DNA of 64,000 nt from Schistosoma mansoni. Lineage: Eukaryota > Platyhelminthes > Trematoda > Strigeidida > Schistosomatidae. Position 1 is the first letter of the stretch, and each line of letters starts with the position of its first letter. The stretch lies in the NCBI RefSeq assembly GCF_000237925.1, contig NW_017386087.1, positions 62,001 to 126,000 of the forward strand, given 5' to 3'. Below are positions 12,701 through 22,642 of the stretch, in pieces. The translations under genes were made by a program, and so were the position numbers. A model generated the notes under the pieces. It searched no databases. It worked only from the letters and a program-made list of their open reading frames with translations, and had not been told where the DNA came from.

Positions 12701-15700
12701 ATTATCAATATTTCCGATTTTAAAAGGTTAGTCAATTTTCAACACTGCAAGTTCTCCAGAAAGTCGTTTTGGTACTCAATGAAGCTGAATAATAATCAGG
12801 CTAATTAAATAAGGTTCATGCATATGCTCAGCCAGTTGTTGACTTGTAGGAACAGTAGTTACTTTCATTTTAACTGTTTGTGAGATAAAATGTACCAGTA
12901 GAGTTCACTCCTAATTTACCGTTCAGAGCTCTTAAATGATAGTATACTGTTTCTTTTAAATGTATGAATAAGCTTTATTATGGCATATCCTACTTCGATA
13001 ATATACGTTATTTGATCTTAAATGGTATGTCATCCCAATAATAATGCTGAGAAAAATCTGTGATTACTACTCATCTATTTTCATTGGTCCTGGTGCTTTT
13101 CCATTTCTTTCCGGAGCAGAGCATCGTAATATGCCTTTGGATGATGCATTAATCCTACTTCATCGAGAATACTCAGCATATACGACAAGCAGTAAAGAAG
13201 AGGTTAATACTGCTCCTCCAGACGATGCCAGTTTCTTGCCACCTAGTCGCCATTTAGCTTCCCTACTTCATATGCTGGCTGACTCTCGTGTTTTAAGTGT
13301 TGGAGAGTTAGACGAGATCACTGTCTTTATCCAGGAGCGAAAGCGTCGTCTAGAAGGCCGACGAAATACCAACAGTGATGGTACGTTTTGTAGTTGCTTC
13401 AAGAGTAATATTTGTTTATCAGTTACTCTTACATCAGTTTTTGAGGTTGTAGTTTTTTATGAATTGACCAGCAATATTTAAAGCTTACATAAATGGGGCT
13501 GGTTTATTTACTGTGATTTACATTACTTTCAGACACCTAGGTATTCCTAAATCGTGTGTTTTTGTAGTTATTTGCATACTTCAGTGGACCATTTACACAG
13601 TGACTAGAGTAATATTGTGAATAAAAAGTTATTTGTGTACCACTCTATCTATGGTGTTCGTTGTAAATCAGCGGTCTTTATACTTTAGTAGCACAATTAA
13701 TTACCTACCGCCTAAAGTATTATATTATGTTAGTAGAGTCATAGCAAAGCCCTATCTATTACTTTTTCATGTGCAAAGCCGCCGACCAGTTGTCCTCAAA
13801 TAACTCTTTCCCGAGCTCCCTTATCCAGCTTTTACCAAGTACTCTTAATTGTCTCGATGTTTGCTTTAAATTCCCGGCTCCATATGTTCTTTATTCTCCT
13901 TCCGCTTTTGCCCTAATGATTCCAAGTTAGAGCTTGCATCACGATGCAGTTAGACGATACTGGAGGCGGATAGGACACAATTTGTGAAAACCATCAAACT
14001 AGGGGTTCCCACAAATTGCTGCTTATGGTATCCGGCCAGTGGATATTTGAATATCTTGCATACACAACTGTCTATAAATACCTCTACTTCTTTAATGATG
14101 GTCGTAGTAGTTCTCCAGTTTTCAGCTGTACACACCGGAGTCGTTTGAATGTCAATGTTGAAAATTCTGACTTTAGTGTTAGGTGACAGTTGTTTTGAGT
14201 TCCATATATTTTCCAATTAGAGAAATGCTCTTCACTCGTTTGTTTGCTTCTACATATTCAGCCTGTGCCTTGGCTTTGTCTGCTCTTGTTCGTTTATTGT
14301 TGACTACTGTCTTATTTTTTTAGTCGTGCCCAGACTGTCCACAGAAATTTGCTCTTCTGGCATTTCTTGGGCTGACCAACTGATATTTTGAAGTTTTTTC
14401 GTCTTTAGTCCATTCCCAGTTATTATCCGATGTGATTTCCTCTTCTCCTAGTGGGCTTGTAAGGCTTAAAACTTGTTGCTGATATCCTCATTGAACTCAA
14501 CTTGTTGGCATCTCAAACAAACGGTGTACTAAATTCCGTAGTGATGCTTGTCCAATTGTCCAGTGCTTCTTAAGTTCCAGTTTCAATCAAAATGGTCAGG
14601 TGTTTTTCTGGGCATTTGTCTAGGATAGACTGACCTTTATCGCGTTTTGCTGTTATTGATGGTTTGCGCATAACAGTAGATGATATTCACTGTGCTTCTT
14701 TGGAGAACGGAGGCTGACTATAGTCCAAATACATAAGTGAACAATAGCAGTATATAACGGAAGAAGGAGCTCAGCTAAGAAAAATGGAACCAGAAAGAAT
14801 CCTTTCAGCCCAAGAAGTTCTCTATTCTAATAGTTGGAGAGCCTTACAGCAAAATCACCATTGGATTTTACTCTGAGTCATGTCTGATAATGTCTCAAGC
14901 CACAGATTTACACCATCTATCGGACCTAACCAGGGAGTCCTAATGGATCAACATGTACCAGTCATTAGTTTGGACGCAATCGTAAGTAGGGTTTATACCC
15001 CGATAGTTGTCACATAGATGGCGACGATAATCGCGTCAAGATGATGGAATGCACTGTTTCCCAAACAACCTAATCAGTTCTCTGACTGGAAGGTTGCTAC
15101 CATTGTTAGGAAGAGCTGGGGGTAAGTCGTCTGAACCTAAGAACTTTTGGTGCTTCAGGATTTAGATTTCTTTGCGGGCTTCCACCTCGTCAGGTGGCTC
15201 AACCGATACCGGCCGGAGAGAACAGAACAAACTGGTCGATGTTACTAGGAAAACAGACCAACTTGACTACCAACGAGCTTTAATGAGTTATAAGGAGCCT
15301 TCATAAACCCAGTGCTTATAAGCTGAACGTTTCGCAAAGCTGCAAGAGACGTGACCCACCATTTTCATGACGTCGTGGAAAAGTAGCCAGTACTAATCTA
15401 CATTTTTCAATAAGTGCTCTTCCTAGGCGGCTACTCTCTGAGCCTTTGACTTAGAGAACTAATCCATAGGACGGTGAAGAGACGTCAGGAAACGCAACCT
15501 CCTGTTAGCCGGGAACCAAAGATAGATTCATGGGTCTTTCATCTCTTCGCGATCCTGGAGCCCATGTACACCATTGGTTTGAATTCATGGTTTGTAAACT
15601 CCCCTCTCTGTATTTACCAACTAAGTTTAAACCCTGGACGTCCATTTTTCGTCCTTTCACTTTCGTAAAAAGCACTCCCGTTGTGAATAGGACTTTCCTT

Positions 15701-17347
15701 TGGAGTGGTTGTGAACGCGTTGTCATATGAGCGCATTTCGAGAAGGAGAGTGAACTCGTCTGACCCTTGGTCGTAGAAGGTTTTTAGTAGTAATTACTTA
15801 TTCAGTATTTCTTTTAAATCTTATAATATCATTTATTTTTCTCTTGGATGTTGTCATCAACTACTTTTTTCACATGAATTCGTGTTTCTAAAAGTACATG
15901 CTGGTAACTGTTTTGGTCATTATAGTGGATTTGAAAAGTCGAAATTATAATAGTTAAACTTACAAATATTATTTATTGCTTTTTTCGACTGTTCCCGAAT
16001 TCACCTCTCTTTTTTATGCTTAAGAACAAAACTGTGAATCTATTTATGCATAGGTCCCTTTGTCTTATGACAAACTGACTGACGCTTAGGGATACATTCA
16101 CGAGTTTCTTCAAATAATGTCCAATACTTTTATTCTTCTGATACTGTCCTTGTTATCACACCTATATATTTTATTGAGAGTATAACTAATGTCTTTTTTC
16201 TCTCCTGGTTTTTTTCTTTCTAATTGATTCACAATAAATGTGGAATTCTTGTATATCACGTCATTGTTCACGCTACCACTTTTAATCCAATTGGTCTTCA
16301 TATCCTATTTTATAAACAAACAAATGAATGAATGGCATACATTGACCGCTAGCCGGTGCATGCAGTGAAAATACAGCTGAGCTCAAGTCAAGAATTTTAA
16401 GCATGCTTTATCCTCAGTCTGTTAGCTCTACTGTAACTACAGACACTGCTTCTTCCAATCTACCAGTTGATGCGGCTCATCAAACTCAAGATTTAACAGC
16501 TACTAGTATTGGAAGTAAATTAGCTGAAAACTTAACCAACCCTATTGTACAAAAAGCCATAGATACGTTAATGTCATATCCTTCAAACTCTATGCCTCAA
16601 ACTTCAACGCAAAAGTCACATAGTGCTATGGATACACAAAATATGCAATCTAAGAACTCTTTTCGCAACAGTATAAAGCCGCATTCTTCATTAGCGATTA
16701 CTGCATATCCACCCAGTTGTATGAAACAACCTACCAGCTGGAGCTATGAAGATAATGGTTTTCGACCAAGTCGACCACTCATTTCCAATGACTTGAGTCA
16801 GCATGTCCCTTATGGACAGCATACCAGACCTAACATGATCCAGCAGCGTGAATATCCCAGTGACGAATCGCGAAAGGGTGCTGGTTTCATAGAACATGGA
16901 GTTCAAAGAGGTGCTTATCACTCTGAATTCGAAGTAAATGAACCAGTTCTTGATTCAAATGAAGAGTTCACAGAAGAAAGTGCTTATCCAGGTTGGCCCA
17001 GGAGAAAACGAAAAAAGCGAGGTTGTAAAGCTCCCTCGGGGGATTCGTATCAATATCTGGACCCTAAGAGTTTCTCACGTCAAAACGTTGACCAACAATC
17101 TCAACAACCTGTAGATCTTATGTCTACGGAGGTTCATCCAGTCGGTACTGTAGCCGAAGCATATAAATATTCTCAAGCTACCCCCCTCATATTCAATTCA
17201 GGAGTCCGTGGTAGATCTCAAAGAATAACCGGTGGAAGTTCATCCTATAACAATTACAATTATCAATCATTTGGATCGCATCAGCCGAATAATTTGAATC
17301 TTCATACCCAATTTTATGGTTATCCCAATCCATCTTCATTTTATTAG
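6632..17347 (+). CDS. NCOA5: NCOA5 homologue (nuclear receptor coactivator 5), six coding exons
   Basis: The exons are 6632-6764, 7918-8257, 10272-10346, 11858-12183, 13120-13380 and 16377-17347. All introns are GT-AG and all phases agree (total 2106 nt, 701 residues). The order of parts is: RRM (about residues 14-80); an Arg/Ser-rich segment (about 97-157); an anticodon-binding-like domain (about 205-300) with GVPFAIICT and EHRNMP, matching the NCOA5 signatures; a helical region with LLHMLADSR and the FIQERKRRLE block; ELKSRILSML (380-389); NPIVQKAIDTLM (433-444); and a Ser/Gln/Tyr-rich tail with a basic KRKKRG (589-594). NCOA5 proteins are nuclear coregulators of transcription that bind nuclear receptors and probably RNA. 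ATG 6632 is the first after an in-frame stop at 6584. The introns carry LINE and TTTA-tailed repeat copies, yet the frame is intact, so the gene is probably functional. The assignment is from remembered family motifs. Confidence 0.92.
7918..8257 (+). CDS. NCOA5: NCOA5 homologue, exon 2 (RRM second half, RS-rich linker)
   Basis: The acceptor is TTTTTGTTCCAG. It completes the RRM with EIVIYPRCLLVQFDS (RNP1-like strand) and VSLKHVE. Then come RDRDREKSRGSLHRD and SRDISPRRHSRSPV, an Arg/Ser-rich segment typical of RNA-binding regulators. The donor is GT followed by GTAAGT, phase 2. Confidence 0.9.
9449..9520 (-). repeat. Fragment of the ~510-bp TTTA-tailed repeat (tail end only)
   Basis: TTTATTTATTTAATCACATA and ATTGGTACAAAGGGCACC match the tail end of the full copies at 11171, 56862 and 62582. 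Similarity fades after about 70 bases. It lies in NCOA5 intron 2. The rest of that intron (8258-10271) shows nothing else recognised. Confidence 0.6.
10272..10346 (+). CDS. NCOA5: NCOA5 homologue, exon 3 (short linker exon)
   Basis: A 75-base exon between TTCAATTACAG and GTGAGA. It codes for TRTDRRTVHPLNWLSEVAER. Phase 2 at both ends makes it a symmetric exon that could be skipped without shifting the frame. Confidence 0.8.
11171..11680 (-). repeat. ~510-bp TTTA-tailed dispersed repeat, full copy
   Basis: It lies in NCOA5 intron 3. On the minus strand it starts TGGTACGGCCGAGAG and ends in an AT-rich (TAAA)-like tail after TTGTACCAATATTTATG. Close relatives are at 15439-15776, 56862-57394 and 62582-63095. 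The tail and fixed start suggest a non-autonomous retroposon mobilised by an RTE-type LINE (inference). It has no coding capacity; the overlapping frames on both strands are chance. Confidence 0.75.
11858..12183 (+). CDS. NCOA5: NCOA5 homologue, exon 4 (anticodon-binding-like domain)
   Basis: The acceptor is ACTTTTAG and the donor GTATCT, ending in phase 1. It contains the strand AIITVQHDLVPYAEIIEQRV, the strand THIVVLLSVDHL and the DGVPFAIICTMTNWAHNSCT block. This alternation of strands and helices matches the domain of NCOA5 that resembles tRNA-synthetase anticodon-binding domains. Confidence 0.9.
13120..13380 (+). CDS. NCOA5: NCOA5 homologue, exon 5 (EHRNMP block and LADSR helices)
   Basis: The acceptor is TTTCTTTCCGGAGCAG. 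The exon begins inside the Glu codon of EHRNMPLDDALILLHREY, the most conserved NCOA5 block. It then has SLLHMLADSRVLSVGELDE and VFIQERKRRLEGRR. The donor is GATG followed by GTACG, phase 1. Confidence 0.92.
13745..14720 (-). mobile_element. RTE-type LINE (SR2-like), heavily deleted
   Basis: In NCOA5 intron 5, minus strand. From the 5' side it holds an endonuclease piece (NIIYCYA near 14680), a later endonuclease block, the linker (RTRADKAKAQAEYVEANKR near 14230-14290), and then a direct jump to the C-terminal block [19 protein letters not shown] (about 14165-14216). The reverse-transcriptase core is missing between them. Dead. Confidence 0.75.
14725..15438 (-). mobile_element. Second RTE-type LINE family, old fragment
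   Basis: On the minus strand, degenerate coding sequence shows PPDEVEARKEIQILKHQKF, then a DDLPPAL block and CDNYRGI. These correspond to the endonuclease-RT junction and RT motif 1 of the family represented at 57395-59768. Many stops indicate an old copy. It is flanked by an SR2-like fragment on one side and a 510-bp repeat fragment on the other. Confidence 0.6.
15439..15776 (-). repeat. ~510-bp TTTA-tailed repeat, diverged copy without its tail
   Basis: It matches the other copies through the GGAGCCCATGTACACCATTG block and the GCGCATTTCGAGAAGGAGAG block, with more substitutions. The half carrying the TTTA tail is missing. In NCOA5 intron 5. Confidence 0.65.
16377..17347 (+). CDS. NCOA5: NCOA5 homologue, exon 6 (C-terminal tail and stop)
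   Basis: The acceptor AAAATACAG at 16376 is chosen because it alone gives phase 1 and adds AELKSRILSML, which matches the ELQAKILSLF region of vertebrate NCOA5. The more obvious CAG at 16417 would be out of phase. The tail is rich in Ser, Gln, Asn and Tyr, holds NPIVQKAIDTLM, and has a basic cluster after YPGWPRR. The stop TAG is at 17345-17347. Confidence 0.92.
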
Positions 17348-20224
17348 CACTTCTACTAGTAAAATCTGTGTCCTGTAAGATTAGTTCAGTTTTTTTCAAC
17401 ATATTTACATTTGAACATATTTTGCTAAATGTTATTGTAATTAATTTTTTAACACAAAGTGCTCATATCAACTTTTCTGGGAAGATGAAGAAGGCAAAGA
17501 AGATACAAAAAAACCTACATAATTTTCTTTCCATTTAGAGAATGGGTTGATTTTTTCAGTGTTTGTGTTGTATCACGTCATCCTGTATTGTTAATTAGAA
17601 TTCATCATTTTCACTATCTTTGGCTAAAATAACAACATAATTTACGAAGATTGCACAACAGATTGAAAAATATTCTGTGCTGCAGTATATGATTTATTGA
17701 AATTCCTTTTACTCCATAATGTTTTAGCCGTTACAGTTCAAGTAGTTTGCCCTTGATTATATTATCAAGATTTCACTGTTAATATTGACTCTGTTAGTTA
17801 ATATAGCCAAACCCCCTTTTTTCATTCCCTACTTTGGAACAGTAAGCATAAAATATGCTTCTGTTCAAATTAGTCTATTATTTACATTACCAACCTTTAC
17901 TCCAATAATCGTTCCTGTCAAATGCCGAACTCCTAATCATTCATTGAGTCCAATACTCTCTCGTAATAATGCAAATTCTTAATATCCACTACCATCGAAA
18001 TACATACTGTCTACATATAACTTTAATTTCCTATCATAATAATTCCACATGTTGTGAGGACTTTTGAATACAACTGGTATGACTCCATAGCTTTGATAAG
18101 TAGTATTCTTCTTCGGGCACACTTGGAACGAGGAAGGAAGCGTTAAAGTCTAGATTTTATCAGATGGTATTTAGCTAGATCAAGTAAACAATCTCCAACC
18201 ATTGATGATACTCTGTCGTTCCTACTTTATAGTCATTACATAATACTTCGCTTACAAGTATTTCACTCTATCTGCTCTTCGAAAATAAGACCATATGGAA
18301 GATACAGTAAAGTAAGTTAGATAATTATTCAAGGTATAAAACATATTTCAACTTCTTTCTATTCACCTACTTAATAGTTTAGAGTAAAATCGGTCTCTAA
18401 ATAACTTTAGAATCTTAAGTTATCCCACTTGTTTTCTTCATACTCATTTTTGCTATTTTCCGTCTTCATAATTTTCTAACTAACAAATGAGTTTAAAAGT
18501 TTGCTATTTTATAAATACCACCTTTTCACGTCTGCTCTGAAGACAACTGTTTGGATAGTTTCCGCATACTTAGTCAAGTAATAGCCATCATGTGCAAGTT
18601 ATTAGTGAAGTCAAGTGTTCTATTCGATGGGCTAATATTATAATTACGAACTCGTAGTACTCTTTGTTTGAGGACTTCCTTTTTAAATACACTCGTATAA
18701 GTTCACTTCTGACAATCTAATGCTGAGATCAATAAAAGCAAAATTTGATCCTCTTCCTTTGTTTCATTAGGTGTGTTAATTGTTGAAATTATCTTAAGGC
18801 AATATGAGTGCTTGTAAACTCAACGCAACGATAAATAACTTAAATTCATTTCCATAAAGTAATTTTATGAGACGATCGTCTTCAAATCACAAAAATAAGT
18901 CAACACAAGTTGTTTCACTGTTATGATTTTGTTTCGACCCACCTCAAATGAATTTTATTCTTTGTTGATGTTAATATTCTATACAATAAAATCCTTCATT
19001 CGAAACTTCTCCTTTTCTTTCAGATTAATTAAACTTAATTGCAATAGCCGTATAAAACATTGCGTACAAACTTTAATTGAGTTCCATACTTATCTGAGAA
19101 TGTTGAAATTAGCAGTAAGCTAACTCATATATCTTAAGGTTACTCAATAACACCAAGCTTATTTGCTACAGTTTTTTTATTAACCACATCGCTTTACTAT
19201 TCGAATACGAACATGCATTAAATGTTATCTTTTGCTGTCAACAAAAAAGAATGCATACAACGTATGAAAGCTGTGATTTATTTTTCATAAAGGGAATAGT
19301 TCTAGGTGTTCTCATAATGACAGATTTCCAACAATTAGAATATTCGAAGCTTTGCAAATATTCATTATAAGCTTGGAATAATTACCAGTTTCTACTTATA
19401 CAAACTGAACTGAGGAATCATTCTATTTTCGACTGAATTACTCGTCACATTCCAACTATATACCAATAAATGGTAATATAAGTATGATCGTTTTGGTGCG
19501 CGATAATCTTATTACAAATGATCTAATTCAGCCTCTTTGTATCTGTTATATGTCAGAAAATTTAGATGTCGATCTCTCCTGTAAACTACAAAAAATTAAT
19601 TTTACAGTTATCAAATTAATCCAGCTAATGTTTTCTCCATGTCTTATTAGACAGTTTTGGCCTTACATTCGAATAGGTTGTTAGCCGTACGGTAGATATG
19701 GACTTCTGGGTGCATCTTTATTTTTTTTCTTTACCAAACTCAGCTTTGCTAATTCTGTAGATAGTACTCTGCCAGATATGATCTTCAGTAGACGTTGTAG
19801 CCCTTCAATAAACTAATGATAATTGTTCGCTAAAGATAGCCAATCATTTTTCCTACATATCTTCATTAATTGATAATATTCGCTGAGTCTATAAACTTTG
19901 TTGTGGAAAAATATTGCGCTTTCTAGCGAAGAAACGGTAGATTGTGCGAATTAATTTAAATGACTACGTCATGAATTAACCTTATCATCTCCAACAGATA
20001 TAATAGCAGAGATATATAAGTGGTTTTACGTATTTAAAAACGACAGGTGTAAGAATGTTTTGTTTCGTTCACTAGGTTTTGTGCTACGATGTATTTTCAA
20101 GAATGTTATTAAACTACAGTATTTCATTCAAAATGACCTTTTGGTATTAATTTGGTGGTTGTAAGTTACATTGATTGGCACACACAAGGAGCTGCACCTC
20201 AATAACTTCAGTGAACAAATGTAT
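17348..20224. other. NCOA5 3' flank and AT-rich intergenic DNA
   Basis: No clear AATAAA closely follows the NCOA5 stop; the nearest I saw is around 18731. No splice-bounded frame or known repeat was recognised in this 2.9-kb stretch. Confidence 0.45.
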
Positions 20225-21610
20225 AGAGGTTTGAGTATATTATAGTATTGGTTATATGATGATGATTGCTGTGTTTGCACAAATTCCAGTTTCATGGTAA
20301 AAGCTATTAGTAAGGGAAATTTTGTCCAGTTTCAAAAATATTAGACGTAAGTAAATGATATTAAAAGGGAAGTTATGTTTTTGAAAATCTCTGGGATTAA
20401 ACTTGAATGGCTCCAATCTTTCTGCCACGAATCTGACCCGAACTCTTTCAGGAAAACGATCGAAATCAATAAGTATAGATCGATTCATATGACCTATGTA
20501 GTAAAATATCCTTCACTTATCTAAAGAAGTTGGGTAACACGAAATGTGTCTTCAGAACGACGAAACCAGGAATCGAAAATAATACCAGAATCGGGATCAT
20601 AATTGAATTAACAAAAAGAATTTGCGATACTGTCATATTTATCTGACTGAGAATTTGATGATGAATGAAATGAGAGCTTCTGCATCAATGCATCTAAAAG
20701 CTTCATTTGGTTTGCATCATTCTGAGCTTGCTGGATTTGTAGAATAGTTTTAAGGTCGTCCAAAGAAACAGACATTTTGATTTGGATCAATCAATATTAA
20801 AAAGAAATCCCCGTCGCCAATTTTGTTACGTCCTTGAATCTTTCTACCCACTTTGTGCCGAGTATGACCTGTGTAATGTAGATTAAGACCTTGACCCGGT
20901 AGGCTGACTGGCTTAACCTTTGAGGCTAATATGCGTGAGTTCGAAGTGGGGGTAGAGAGACGAAAACTATTCTATCCCTGATTGGCTGGCAAGCACGCGA
21001 AAGAGAGAGAGAGAAGACAAAGACAGCTGGAACGCTAATCACTTTATTCCAACCCCGATCTAGCACTCGAATTCCCAATTCAGATTAGGGTGAAAGGTTA
21101 CATGAATAAATAGATGAATAGGCTAACCACAACGTACAATAATTAGGAAAATACAATTATGTCCAAAACTGGGGGATTATAGTAGAAAATAGGGTACAAA
21201 AGATTACGTCTAAATTACAATAGCTTTAGAACAGAAAATGCTATGGCAGTGAATTATACATCAAACGAAAGCTTATGATTTGTAGATTAGGCTAGGGGCA
21301 AAAGTAAATGTTACAGTTTTACAAGCTTTGAATTAAATGAATTAACGTCCCCAAAAATAGCTTCCGTAATTTGTTAAGGCTTCTTGTTTTGCGGTTCACA
21401 TCATCTTCCCCCTTGACAAAAAAATTATGTTATCACTGCCATTGACATAGTGCATAAGGGAAACTGGACGGCGTTGTGGTCATTGTGAGAAAAGGACCCA
21501 TTGATTAACTGGAATAAACAAAAAAAAGCGGTTAGACACTAATTACAAACAGTAGCTAAGATATCATCATCGATATCTCCCCCCAGAAAAATATGCTCCT
21601 TTCTTGGAGC
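20225..21610 (-). mobile_element. Gypsy-type LTR retrotransposon fossil: LTR with gag on one side
   Basis: A probable LTR of about 580 bases (20824-21403, TG...CA when read on the minus strand) is followed by a TTGGCGACGG primer-site-like segment and a gag-like region down to about 20225. That region resembles the gag of the element at 25343-30303 (shared DPxS...FDxWFRR pattern). On the other side of the LTR a purine-rich tract (about 21404-21414) and more element-like DNA reach about 21610. The copy is a broken fossil with several breaks and no pol. It abuts an RTE LINE fragment at 21614. Confidence 0.65.
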
Positions 21611-21613
21611 ATC

Positions 21614-22642
21614 GGATTCTCACTTAGAATTTAGTTGACAGTTGTTTTAAGTTCCATATGCTCTTCAATTGTAGAAATGTGATCCTCGCTTTGCCAATCC
21701 TTGCCTTTACACCTGCATCTGACCCTTCTTGTTCATCAATGATGCTTCCCAAGTTCGTGAATGTCTCCACATCTTTCTCCACCAAGTGTGACTGGGTTGG
21801 CGTTTTCCGTGTTGTATTTGAGAATCTTGCTTATTCCCTTGTGCATGTTGAGGCCTATTGATGCAGAGGCTGCTGCTACATTTGTTGTCTTCGTGTGTAC
21901 GAGATCGAAGGGCTAGGTCATCTGCGAAGTCCGAATCGTATAATTGATTCTGAGATGTCCATTGTATTCCGTGCTTCCCGTCAGGTGTCGAGGTTTTCAC
22001 AATCCAGTCAATCACCAGAAGAAAGAGGAAGGGAGAGAGTAGATAGCCTTGTCTGACTCCGGTCCTTACTTGGAATGCGTCTGTCAGCTGTCCTCCATGC
22101 ACGACTTTGCACTGTAGTCCGTCGTATGAGTTCCGGATAATGTTGACAATCTTCTCAAGTGCATTTCGTGCTCCTCTGGACAGCATTAGAGCAACTTCCT
22201 GAGTGTGTCGAGCATTCTCCTCTTCATGACCAGAGCACGGCAGCATCTCTCCCGTATCTAGCCTTTGCTGTCCAGCTTGTGTCCGATGGGTTTCGCTGAT
22301 TCTAAGTACTGCCAGTTTATATCTCCTCATTTCTATTTGATCGGTATTCCCGGTCTTCCACATTGTCCGGACGTTCCATGTACCTATAAAAATTGTTGCT
22401 CTGGTTGTTAGAAGGGGCATCGGCCTCGTGAATTCCGAAGAATCTCGGTTTTCATCCCGAGGCGTCACAATTATTCCTTCAACTCCCAGGACAGAGATTA
22501 GATGGTTTGAATTATTTTTTCTGGTTAGCGTTTTTTTAGCGAGTTAGTTTTCTACGGGATGGGGTGGCTGATGTCATGCCCAACCCTCCTCCTTTACCTG
22601 GACTTGGGACCGGCAGTAACTCTAGGAGAGCTACAGGCGGAG
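21614..22642 (-). mobile_element. RTE-type LINE (SR2-like), endonuclease joined to RT by internal deletion
   Basis: Minus strand; the 5' leader starts at 22642. A 253-codon frame (22468-21707) runs from IGTWNVRTMW through LSRGARNAL, then continues in frame as EKIVNIIRNSYDGLQCKVV and VRQGYLLSPFLFLLVIDW, and reaches DFADDLAL, the catalytic FADD-type motif. The endonuclease body, linker and first RT motifs are deleted. The 3' end is missing, since the copy stops at the LTR fossil. Its first 480 bases are nearly identical to 2907-3390. Confidence 0.88.

Noticed and set aside
16418-16420. CTCAG at 16413-16417 as the acceptor of NCOA5 exon 6
   Set aside because: It would be out of phase with exon 5 and would drop the conserved ELKSRILSML block; the acceptor at 16376 fits both.
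16691-16921. Minus-strand frame opposite NCOA5 exon 6
   Set aside because: Antisense shadow of a conserved coding exon; no family or splice support.
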